64,000 nt of DNA from Rhynchopus sp. YZ270_cl-10 (Eukaryota; Euglenozoa; Diplonemea; Diplonemida; Diplonemidae). The notes under the pieces were generated by a model. The model was not told where the DNA came from, searched no databases, and saw only the letters and a program-made list of their open reading frames with translations. The stretch spans positions 1,116,001 to 1,180,000 of the forward strand of contig OZ037880.1 of assembly GCA_964035575.1 (NCBI GenBank), read 5' to 3'. This document shows positions 30,801 to 39,853 of this stretch, in pieces (position 1 is the first letter of the stretch; the number at the start of each line of letters is the position of its first letter). The translations under genes and the position numbers were made by a program.

Positions 30801-32540
30801 ATGACGGTGGAGGAGGCGAGAAAGCTTAAGTCGTTTTTGTCGTTGACGTATGACGACCTTGCAAAGGTGTTGCCACTGCTGCCAGAGATTGAAGGGGGTG
30901 CAGATGCTTTGGAGGTCAGGGCAGACCTGCTAGCCAGCTTTGAGGTCGAAACAGTGTCGGAACAGATTTCTCTGCTTTTATCGCATTCGGCGCTCCCGAT
31001 TATCTTTACTGTGAGGTCTCAGGTGCAAGGAGGAAAGTTTCCTGACGCAGAGGAAGCAGATCAGGTCGCTCTGTTGGCGCAAGCAGCGCGTCTGGGGTGT
31101 CATTTTATTGACATTGAGCTGTCGATTGGTGAGGAGCGTCGTGAAGAGCTGCAGGAGGCGATTCGTCCTTCGTTGGCTTTGGTGTCTCATCATGATCCGA
31201 AGAGGGAGCTTTCTTGGGATGCGTTGGAAAGGAAGATCGTGGAGGCAAGCAGAAGTGGTGCAGATGTCGTCAAGATCGTGACAATGGCGAAGGAGGTGGA
31301 TGACTGTTCACGTCTGCGTGCGGCGGTCAAATGCGCGGACGTTCCGCAGCCGGTTATTGCATTAGCGATGGGGCCTCTCGGAAAGCTAAGCCGCGCCCTC
31401 AACGAGGTTATGACACCTATCACACACCCCGCGCTTCCCGCAGCTGCGGCGCCAGGACAGCTCTCCATGGCTTCGATTGTGTCGCTCAGAAAACTTCTTG
31501 GAATTCTCCCTGAGTCGCGTTCGTTTTATCTCTTTGGAACTCCGATCGCTCAGTCGCGTGGCCCCATTCTGCACAACACCGGGTTTAACAATCTCAACCT
31601 TGGTCCAGGTTGGGATTATTCTAAAAAGGAAACAGATTCGTTGGACGTTATCAAGGAGGTGGTCGCTGGGGCAAGCTTTGGTGGTGCCTCTGTGACGATA
31701 CCGATGAAGGAGAAGGTTGGTGTTCTGTGCACATCGTTGTCCGAAGCTGCAAGGAAAATTGGTGCAGTGAACACATTGCATCAGACGGATGAAGGCATTT
31801 ACGGCGACAACACGGATTGGGAGGCGATGTGCGCTGTGGTCGCGAGGAGGGGGGCAGGTGTAGCGAAGGTGGGGCTGTGCATTGGAGCAGGCGGCTCTGG
31901 TCGTGCTGCGTGCTATGCCTTGCAGCAGATGGGTGTGGAGACGCTGTACGTCTGGAACAGAACGAAGGAGCGTGCCGACACCCTAGCCAACGAATTTGGT
32001 GGTGTCGCTGTCGATGCTGCAGCACTTAGCACCCTGACCCCAGATGTGGTGATCAGCAACATCCCCGGGAACACACAGGCAGACTCCCTCCCCTCCTTCG
32101 TGCTCTCCCCCAAGGCAATCGTCGTGGACATGGCATACACACCGCGTGAAACAGAGCTCCTCAAGAAGGCGAAGCTCGCAGGCAGTGCCGGAGTAGAAGG
32201 GGTTGAAGTCTTCCTCGAGCAAGCCTTCCTTCAGTTCCATCTCTGGACAGGTATGCACAACTTTTTTTTTCTAAAAGGTGACACTGCGTTTGTTAGGATC
32301 TGGTTAACTTCTTTATTTTTTTTTTTTGAGAGTATCTGAACTTCCGACAGCTTAGGTAGAAATGGCACAGTGCCTGCATCTGCCTTGAAGTGTCTGTACG
32401 TTATCAAATTCACTTTTTATGTTTAGTGAAGGGGATGCTAGAAAAAAGAGACTGGGAAAATTCATCAAAAATAACCCCCGTCTTCAGGTCTGAACCCACC
32501 AAAGGAAGCTATCAAAACTGCGGTGTATGCAGCTCTTTGA
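27807..32540 (+). CDS. ARO1: Pentafunctional AROM protein (shikimate pathway)
   Basis: Carries out steps 2-6 of the shikimate pathway, DAHP to EPSP. Exons 27807..32250 and 32488..32540; 1498 residues. Domains in order: 3-dehydroquinate synthase 1-385 (GGGVIGDLTGYVASTYMRG, PTTLLAMVDSSVGGKTGID); EPSP synthase about 386-820 (GSKSLSNRALLIAALGKG, GNAGTASRF, KERPI, YKDHRIAMSF); shikimate kinase about 825-1000 (P-loop GIRGAGKTTLGKH, DLDDVFEE); type I dehydroquinase about 1000-1225 (SHHDPKRELSW, Schiff-base Lys in ADVVKIVTMAKE); shikimate dehydrogenase about 1235-1498 (GTPIAQSRGPILHNTGFN, GAGGSGRAACYAL). The last exon supplies only GLNPPKEAIKTAVYAAL, completing FHLWTG. The same domain order is seen in fungi, oomycetes, some alveolates and, biochemically, Euglena. 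All five active sites look intact from motifs. Confidence 0.95.
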
Positions 32541-32883
32541 GATGGTGCATAGGATAGAAGGGAGTTGAAGGGAGGATGCCGTAGGTGAGAGAGCGAAAAA
32601 GGAGTGGAGGGAGGGGGAGGGAATAGCACGAAACGTAATGTTGCATAAATGAAACCAACGATTTTTTTTTTTTTTTGTAAACGATGCTTTTTTTGTACCT
32701 GCTCCTTTTTGTTTATTCCTGGATCACAGCGACAAAGAAGGGGGAAAAAATGAGGGAGAAGGAAATGATGATAGAAAAAAAACGTTTGCGAATGGTTACT
32801 GAGGTGGAATGTCAAAGAAATGGCAATCAAAAAAAAATTATACCCAGTGGCATTTAGGGGGGTGATTTGTTCAGGGTTGTCGC
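32541..32883 (+). other. Intergenic after AROM
   Basis: Purine-rich 3' flank. No gene or repeat recognised. Confidence 0.4.
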
Positions 32884-32884
32884 T

Positions 32885-33450
32885 ATGGGGGTACCGGGGT
32901 ACCGCCGGTACCCCCAAAGAAAAATTTGGGGAAAAAACCCGATTTTAGGGGGTACCGCGGTACCCCCAACGGTACTTGAGGGTTTAGGGTTAGTGGGAAA
33001 TGTTTTTTTCTTCTTTTTTTTTTTCCTCTCGGCAAGACGTGGCGCAAATCTTTCAATTGCGGCCATAATCGGGGGAAAATATGCTTCTGTGGGGTCCTTG
33101 CCGTTCCGAGAGAAGGAAAAAGTAGCGTACCGTGCGCCTGCGGCGCAAAACTTATGAGCGGAATCCCACAGCCCTCTACCATAGTTTGGCTGTAAAAATG
33201 TTTGATTTTAAGTCACAATTTTTGAAATGTTGCGTACCGTGGCTTCGCCACAAAGTTTAGATATTATGACTGCCGTTTCTTCTTGTACTGAGGGAAGGCA
33301 GGCGTAGAAAAAACATGAGAAAAAGGGTTGGTTTGGTTCTTGATGTACATCACCATCCCACGTCATCACGTATTTACCTGAAATGAACGGACCTTTTCGC
33401 GCGGAGCGCGAAAAATTTTTTTGACCCTTTTTTTTTTGCCGGTACCCCCA
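32885..33450. mobile_element. Possible element bounded by GGGGGTACCG repeats
   Basis: TGGGGGTACCG at 32885 and CGGTACCCCCA at 33440-33450 are inverted. Internally 32886-32915 and 32949-32968 are palindromes of the same motif, the second a perfect 20-base one. Inside are three tight hairpins with 3-base loops: GCGCC-TGC-GGCGC (about 33130), GTGGC-TTC-GCCAC (about 33237) and TTCGCGC-GGA-GCGCGAA (about 33396). The first two are each preceded by GTACCGTG. No target duplication was found, so the limits are uncertain. The first microhairpin is shared with the 884-bp TIR elements. Confidence 0.5.
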
Positions 33451-33930
33451 AAAAAAAAAATAGTGATTTCTGGCGAAAACCCTGTTGTTACATAAAAATA
33501 AAATAAAATTTCTTTTCTTTCCGACGATCTAATTTGGGTCGTATTTTGTTGTGCAATCGACAAGGGTGTTTTATAAAAAAATGTGTATAGTGGAGCACAC
33601 TCTAGGGTGGCTACACTAATACAACCAAGTTTTCAAAAATAAAAGTTTTTTTTTTTTAAATGTTTTCTCGAAGAATTGTTCTGGATAGTGAAGTGTCTGA
33701 AAGGCGGCAAACACTCAACCAAGACATTATCGAAAGAGAAAAGAAAAACATTTGCAATTATTTGGCCTTTAGGCGACTCTGCGTGCAAAGCCTGTCTTCT
33801 TCGGCCAGGTGATTTGCGATACAATTACTATAATAAAAAAACGTCTGCCACAAGGCAACTCCCGAGTATTCAAAGGCGGGAAAGACCTCCAACCTTCCCA
33901 GCCGCAACTTGCTTTTTTTTCTTTGCTTGG

Positions 33931-34021
33931 CAGATGTAAATCACGAAAATGGATTGTAGGACTGTATGGTTGGGTGTCCACCCATACCAAAGGTACACTG
34001 TGCTTTGTATTTCAAGTCAAC
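33931..34021 (+). repeat. GGTACACTG dispersed repeat, near-complete copy
   Basis: CAGATGTAAATCACGAAAATGG, GTAGGACTGTATGGTTGGG, TGTCCACCCATACCAAAGG, then TACACTGTGCTTTGTATTTC. It matches 46570-46694 in order, and lacks the CACGAGAGG segment found in other copies. Confidence 0.75.
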
Positions 34022-34154
34022 CCTTTTTTTCTGCCTCACCCTCCCACTGCAACCTTTCCCAAGGAAAGTTTGGTATGGTATGTATGTCCAGTGAGACATA
34101 GTTTCATCTGCCAAGCTCTTCTCTTGCCTTTTTTTTTTTTTTCAATTTATTCCA

Positions 34155-34178
34155 GTGCCCCCCAGAGGCGTTATTCCC
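34155..34178 (+). repeat. GTCCCAGAGGCG dispersed repeat, copy 4
   Basis: GTGCCCCCCAGAGGCGTTAT. A shorter, more diverged copy between two GGTACACTG repeats. Confidence 0.45.
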
Positions 34179-34338
34179 CTTTTTTTGTTAAAGGCGACGA
34201 AGCTAGCCTTTTTACTTTCAACTTTTCTTTGAGACGGTACATAACCCACAAAATCAAAATTTGGACACAAAGGCAAAAAAAAAAACAAAACCACTTCAAA
34301 AAAATCGGTAAGGAAACACCCCTTTTTTAAATGGTTTC

Positions 34339-34530
34339 TAGGACTGCATGGTTTGGTGTCTACCCCCCTACCAAGGTACACTGTCACGAGAGGGCTTTGT
34401 ATTTCAAGTAAACTTTTTTGTGTGTCTTTTTTTTGAACCCATTCTCTTGATCGAGAGACAGGGAGTTAGGTATTACTGTTTCTTTTTCTTAAGGTGGACT
34501 AAGCAACAAGAGAAGCTTAGAGCCATCTTA
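34339..34530 (+). repeat. GGTACACTG repeat followed by sense hairpin (copy 11)
   Basis: 34339-34411: CTAGGACTGCATGGTTTGG, then GGTACACTGTCACGAGAGGG and CTTTGTATTTCAAG. 34491-34530: AAGGTGGACTAAGCAACAAG, then AGAAGCTTAGAGCCATCTTA. It is the second place where the two families occur in this order. Confidence 0.65.
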
Positions 34531-35642
34531 AAAAAAAAAAACGTTGTTTTTCTTTTAATTTGAACGCGGAAACGATGCCCTTTTTGTGGCACCGTTTTTT
34601 TCTTCTTTTTCTGTTTTTCTGTTTTTCTGTTTTTCTTTATTGTGCTCGAAGGCACTGCACCGCAAAAAAAATATTTTTGTCTCTTCCCCACGATGCAAAC
34701 CTCACAGAGGTCCTGGTGCTGCTCCACGACGTGAGGCGCACTTCTTCAACCTTTGCTTCCCCTTACCCACCTTTAAAAAATATGCAATGTGTGTGTTCAC
34801 AGGACACATCAATCCCTTCGGCCGTTTATTTTCAAGACCACGCTTCATGTTGTTTCCTTACAACACCTATTGTACTAACGAAAACTACAACATTAAGATG
34901 ACGAAAAAGAACGACCCGTCCCCCCCATCGATATTTTCCACCTTGCAAGGCGTCGGGTGGAGCACACCTTTCTAGTTTTTTTTTTCTTCTTACTGCTGAA
35001 GAACTGCATATAAAAGAGATAACTGCTTTGACATTTGCCCGTATCATCCACGTCGTCTTCCACGACCTGTGGCCTTGTGCATCTCAGATGCTCATACTAG
35101 AGTTCTCGCCGTAGTGGAATATGCCAAGCGAAAACCCGTCCAGTGCATCCAGGACAAGTCAAAAGACTTTGAGAAGCAAACCCAGGAGGAGAGGTCCCAG
35201 AGAGAGCATATGGCAACATATGTGTGCTTCAGGCGATTAAGGGCCCTCGTTTTCATTCATCGTCCATCTTACTCAGGAGGAGCGTGTCCACAACTGTGAT
35301 GTCCGCCGTCTTCGTGGACGCGCCTGAACACCCACGTTTCCTACGCGTTTGCGACAACAGCCTTCGCCCTGCTCCCTGAGTTCTGCCGCGAGGACAGCAG
35401 GAGGTTACGCGAACAGAGGGAGTCTTCGTGTAACCTCTGCAAGAGTCGGAGATACCTATACCGTTGTCTTTTGAATCTGATTCCTTGCCTGGTTCGTTTT
35501 GGTGCATTCATCCCCATGTCTCCAAAGACATGCTCATGTTCATGTCTTCCCTTCCCTTTCCTTATGGTATGATACACCCTTTTAAATACCATGTTTTGTG
35601 CACAACCTACCCCAATGCAGACACAACACCACCCCCTCAACG
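34531..35642 (+). other. Unresolved stretch upstream of the cyclophilin-like gene
   Basis: Higher GC than typical intergenic DNA and with exon-like patches (about 34690-34760, 34990-35110, 35255-35320), but none joins into a frame that resembles a family and splice sites cannot be placed with confidence. It may contain a small multi-exon gene or a decayed one. A candidate acceptor for the following gene is at 35619-35620. Confidence 0.3.
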
Positions 35643-37336
35643 ATGGCGCTCCGACTCCTTCATGGAGTGGGGTCGCCGCTGTGTAGTATAGGGTCTTCAC
35701 CGTGCCCGCTTTTGGTGATAAAAATTCGCAGCTTTAGACAACAGAGGAGGATGTGCAGCAACAAGACGAATACCAATAGCACCAGCGACGCCGGCCCGAC
35801 GGAGTCAGCAGATGCAAACACCTCGACAGACACCTCCACAGACACCCCGACCCCTGAGGCAGAAGCGGGCACCTCCATCCGCAAGAAGGAGACTGCAGAG
35901 GAGCTGACACGGCGTCTGCAGAACATGAAGGAGGTGCAGAGACGGTTTGATTTGGATGCTCCCATGGAGCTGCAGATGCGGAAGGGGGGGGCGATTCAGA
36001 CGTCCGAGGACTTGGCACCACGGTACCGCTTTGTGGCGCCCATGACGATCAAGAGGAAGCTGTGGGAGGAGCATATGATGCGCCTCGAGGCCATCCCCGA
36101 CGTCACAGTGATACGTGGTTCCGACGGCAAGGTGCGGCTCGTGGACATCCCTGTGGACAGCATCACCAAAGCCGAGATAGACTACAACGAGACGCTCCTC
36201 GCACGCTGGCGTGTCGCCTCTGTCATCGGGTTTGGCCTCTGGTTCTCGCTTCTGGGTGCGTTCATCACAATGTCATGGTGGATTCTCTCAGCAGACCCTG
36301 GCGCACCCCCGGAAGAGCCTATAGGCAGTAAAGTCTTCCTCGAGATCTACGCAGACGAAGAGCGCCTCGGGACTGTCGTGCTGGGGTTGTACACCGAGCG
36401 GTGTCCGATGACCTGTGAGAACTTCCACAGGTTGGTAACAGGGAACACTGTATGTTGAAAATATCCCCCACATTGTACACATTCAATCCTTCTGTGAAGG
36501 CATGTGTAGTACCCTACACCACACACCATACAGGCCAACGGAGAGACCCTCAGAGGCTCGCAGTTCTTCGACCTCTTCAAAAGTGTCGGTATTGTTGGGG
36601 GTGACTACTCAAAGAACACTGGGTCCGGTGGGCGGCCTGTTCTCCCGTACCTCCCAGGGAAGCGGTTCTTCCCGGATGAGATCAAGGGGAAGGACCTGCC
36701 GTTCTTTAAGGTATGCGTGGTTGTTTTCTTCGATTTGGTTTAGGTGGACCACCACCTGGATTGTCTCCCCAGTGGGAGCTGAGTGTCACGTGGTTGCGGG
36801 GGTCGCGGATCTTGCATCCCTTTTGCGAACGGAGAGTTCGCCTGTTCTGTCCATGAAGCTGTGTAGAAAGACTCCGTAGTAGTCTCATCGAGTTAGGCAC
36901 TGTTGAAGAGATAACCTCAGGTTGCCATCTTCTTTGACAGGACTCCCTTACAGCACGGAGGCTTCATCTTTCAAACTGTTTTTCTCTTTTTTTTTACACC
37001 TCTTTTTAAATCACCCTTTCCCCTATCCTACAGGGTGCGCTCTGCTCTGTCTCAAGCATGTACACAAAGAAGGAGGGGACGAACGACTCGTTGTTTATGA
37101 TTTCATTTGCGGGGACGATGAAGCACAATCACTCGTACGTCATCTTTGGCGAGGTTATGACTGGCCAGGACGTCATCGACAGTCTGCCCACGGTCACCAA
37201 GCTTGCTGGCACGAAGCCCGTCCGTCGTATCTGGATCAAACGCTGTGGGGAGTACCACAACACACCGGAACAGCGTGAAAGGGCGAATACCCTTGGACCA
37301 GCCGCCCTTGCACTGACCTCTACAGTGAAACTCTGA
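35643..37336 (+). CDS. Membrane-anchored cyclophilin-like protein
   Basis: Exons 35643..36449, 36534..36710 and 37034..37336 (all phase 0); 428 residues. The N-terminus (MALRLLHGVGSPLC...IRSFRQQRRM) is basic and could be a mitochondrial presequence. A Thr/Ser/Glu-rich linker, a charged helical region (65-185) and one membrane helix near 190-215 (VASVIGFGLWFSLLGAFITMSWW) follow. The cyclophilin domain starts at about 226: KVFLEIYADEERLGTVVLGLYTERCPMTCENFHRLVTG, then GIVGGDYSKNTGSGG, MISFAG and SYVIFGEVMTGQDVIDSL. Cyclophilins are peptidyl-prolyl isomerases, but the catalytic FHR...M.Q segment is FFDLFKSVGIVGGD here and the GPNTNGSQFFI segment is degraded, so catalysis is doubtful. Location (mitochondrial inner membrane) is inference. 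Confidence 0.82.
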
Positions 37337-38051
37337 GACTCTAAGTAATTAGATGACCAAAAGGGGGTTTTGCTATATACCAACTCGATAGAGATATAGA
37401 TGGTCAGATGCAATAAAAAACAACGGTTTTTAATAAGAAAGCCTGGGTGTGGGGGTGGGGGCGGGCTGGAGGTGTATCTTCGTCGTTTTGTTGTTATGGG
37501 TGGCAACATACCAGATAAGAGGCTTTTTTTTTTTTTTGTCGTCTGATGGCGGCCACCGTGGGTTTTTCTCAGGGTTTTTTTTTAGATGTGTTTTGCGATT
37601 TTTTAGTTGTTTTCATTCAACTTTGAAAGATGTGTGTCCACGAGAGGTATATAATATTATTCATCTTTTAAGTTCTTGCAGCATTGAAAACTGGCAACAC
37701 CTTTTGTTGTCTATGACATTAAAAAGTGGTTTTAAGTTCTTGCAGCACACCACAGAGGGGGTGACAGCACCGCTCATCCTATAGGTGTTTTGCACTATCA
37801 ACTTCACTTTAGGTAAGATCTGATCTTTTTTTCCTTCGCCAGACACATCTTTGCTTTGAAAACCGGTACGCTTTGCTATGTGGGGGCAACACCCGAGACC
37901 CATGGAGGGTGAGGGGTGAACGAACGAAGTGCAAAAAAAAAAAGTGGGACATTTTTTTTTAATATAAATTTTCACCTTTTGAACTGACTGTGTTGTCTTC
38001 TCCTCCTACACACCTTTGCTTACCACCAAACCATAGATATACAACAGCAAA
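37337..38051 (+). other. Intergenic with partial GTCCCAGAGGCG repeat
   Basis: The partial repeat TGTTTTGCACTATCAACTTC with ACTTTAGGTAAG is at about 37786-37815. An 18-base direct repeat TTTTAAGTTCTTGCAGCA occurs at about 37666 and 37731. A pyrimidine-rich tract then leads to CCATAG (38031-38036) ahead of the next ATG. Confidence 0.45.
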
Positions 38052-38723
38052 ATGGTTGCACAGTTCGAGCTGGACCTGGCGAGCGATCTCGCAACCGCAC
38101 AGGCGTCCCACGCCAAGTGCGTTGTGAACGCAAAGAGAGTATGTGTCGTATTGATTTTTGGGAGCTTTTTGCTTGTTTTTCCACTGAGAGGTGTACTTGC
38201 TTTTTGCCCAAAGCGCTGCCTCCAATCTTTTTAGAACTGAAAAACTAAAAGATGTTGTTTTGTAATAAGCAAGCAACCCATACCAGAATTTAAAGTGGGA
38301 ATTCGATTGAAATATGTGGAAAAAAAAGTGAGTTTCAACGTTCATTTCGCACACCCACCCCACCACAGACCGGTCTTGATGCAGTTGAGACATGCTCCTT
38401 GACAGCAAAGGCGGCGGCTGAGGCATGGAAAGACTGGAGCAGATACCGTGCCCCCTTCAAGGCCGAGTCGGTATGCGTATTTGATTCCACCCTTTTGATC
38501 AGAACCCAAATTCCTCTGTACTTCTCCAGTACTTCTACCGGGGGGAACCGGGAATTTCTACATCCTACACACACCCGAATTACCCGCACTTTCGCTCCCA
38601 TCTTCCGATCACACTAAACTTTCTGTCTTTTTTTTTGGTTTAACAACTACTTATTTCATTCCAACACCACCACAGTCCCTCGCACGCCTGGACAACCTGA
38701 CCCCCAAGCCGAAGGAGGCTTAA
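38052..38723 (+). CDS. Small three-exon gene, 78 residues, function unknown
   Basis: Exons 38052..38138, 38369..38470 and 38676..38723, all phase 0; donors GTATGT and GTATGC, acceptors CCACAG. The product is MVAQFELDLASDLATAQASH followed by AKCVVNAKR, TGLDAVETCSLTAKAAAEAWKD, WSRYRAPFKAES and SLARLDNLTPKPKEA. It is Ala-rich, predicted mostly helical, with two Cys and no membrane segment or signal. I do not recognise a family. Support comes from three exons with consensus splice sites that keep one frame, exon-like codon use, and the AG (38035-38036) just before the ATG. A small subunit of a larger complex would fit the size, but that is a guess. Confidence 0.7.
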
Positions 38724-39853
38724 GCCAGAGGACACTCATACTGCCTCCATTTCTCTCTCCTTCTCTTAGCGTAGAGGGAAACGCACAGCGAAATATGCGT
38801 TCAACATGAAACAAAAAAAAGCCACACACAAAATCGACGAGAATTTTTGGAATATATGCTTGACCGGTCAGGGGTAATAGTTTGTGGAAAAAAAAGGGGC
38901 GGTGTTTTTGTCATCCACTTTTGTTTTATCTTGGGTTGCGAAATGGGAGAAGGGGATGGGGACAGGGAGTTGAGAAGAAATTTTCTATAAAAAAAAAAGT
39001 AAAAGGGACAAGAGAAGAAGAGAAAAAAACACACACACACACATACGTACGTACGCTGGGCAATGACATAGATATTGATATATCCTTCCAGTGTGTTCGG
39101 AAATAGGTTGGACGCAAAGCATTTTTTTTTTTTTGCAACTACCTGCACTGATTGTGCATACGTTGCAGGGGGAACCGGGAATAGGAAGAAAAAAAAGTCC
39201 ACCTTAAAAAAAGCTAAGAAAGGTGAATCGTTTATTTTTTTTTCTCGTAGAAAAAAAAAACACAAAAAAAAAAGTACAGAAGTGAGTCGTTCGAACACAA
39301 AAATCCACAACCCCTCCCATTATTTTTACACGACTTCATCCCTATCAACAAACTTGTGGAAACCCACGCAGCTGATGCGTGAATGTGATCAAGGTGACTA
39401 ATCACGAGAGGCTTAGAGTCATCTCATAAACTTTTCTGCCTCTCTTTTCTCACCTCAATTTTTTGTTAAAACCACACCCCACATAACCAGTTTTCTTGCC
39501 CCATATCCCAAACACACTCTTTGTACCCACCAAAGACCCAAAAAAATATCAACAATGTGGTCGAAAACGACGTTGTGATAGTTTTGGTGTTATCTCTGCC
39601 TTTCAACAAACATCGTTCAACACTTACCCTACAAGGGTATCTACAACACATTTCATTTGAACGACGTTGGGTGGCGTTTAAAGCGTTTCGGCAGATTCTC
39701 CCAGGAGCCCCCCTCCGCTTCGACGACAAAGGTAATTCCTACGTCTCTCTCTTCAACTAAGCGGTGAGAGGTACTTAAAGCAAGGTACTTTCCTCCTTTT
39801 TTGTGTCCACCCATTTGCAGTGTTTTTGAAATATCCATACCTCAGAGGACACC
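38724..39853 (+). other. Intergenic, 1.1 kb
   Basis: A-rich and T-rich runs, ACACAC and GTACGTACGT short repeats near 39030-39055, and an extended hairpin repeat (39351-39435). A short frame at 39555-39731 ending GACAAAG|GTAATT could be an exon, but nothing downstream joins to it in frame: the ATG at 39854 is preceded by an in-frame stop. A candidate acceptor for the next gene is at 39819-39820. Confidence 0.4.
39351..39435 (+). repeat. Extended hairpin repeat, copy 12 (twin of 27628-27710)
   Basis: TTGTGGAAACCCACGCAGC, TGATGCGTGAATGTGATC, AAGGTGACTAATCACGAG, then AGGCTTAGAGTCATCTCATA. This copy keeps CACGAGAGGCTTAG, so its stem is better preserved than in the twin. Confidence 0.85.

Noticed and set aside
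35069-35299. A frame containing AVVEYAKRKPV, reminiscent of the histone H4 motif TEYAKRKTV.
   Set aside because: The similarity is confined to a few residues; flanking sequence does not match any histone.
39521-39760. Possible upstream exon of the 39854 gene ending GACAAAG|GTAATT.
   Set aside because: Joining to the 39820 acceptor leads into a stop before the ATG. The acceptor is better explained as a trans-splice site.
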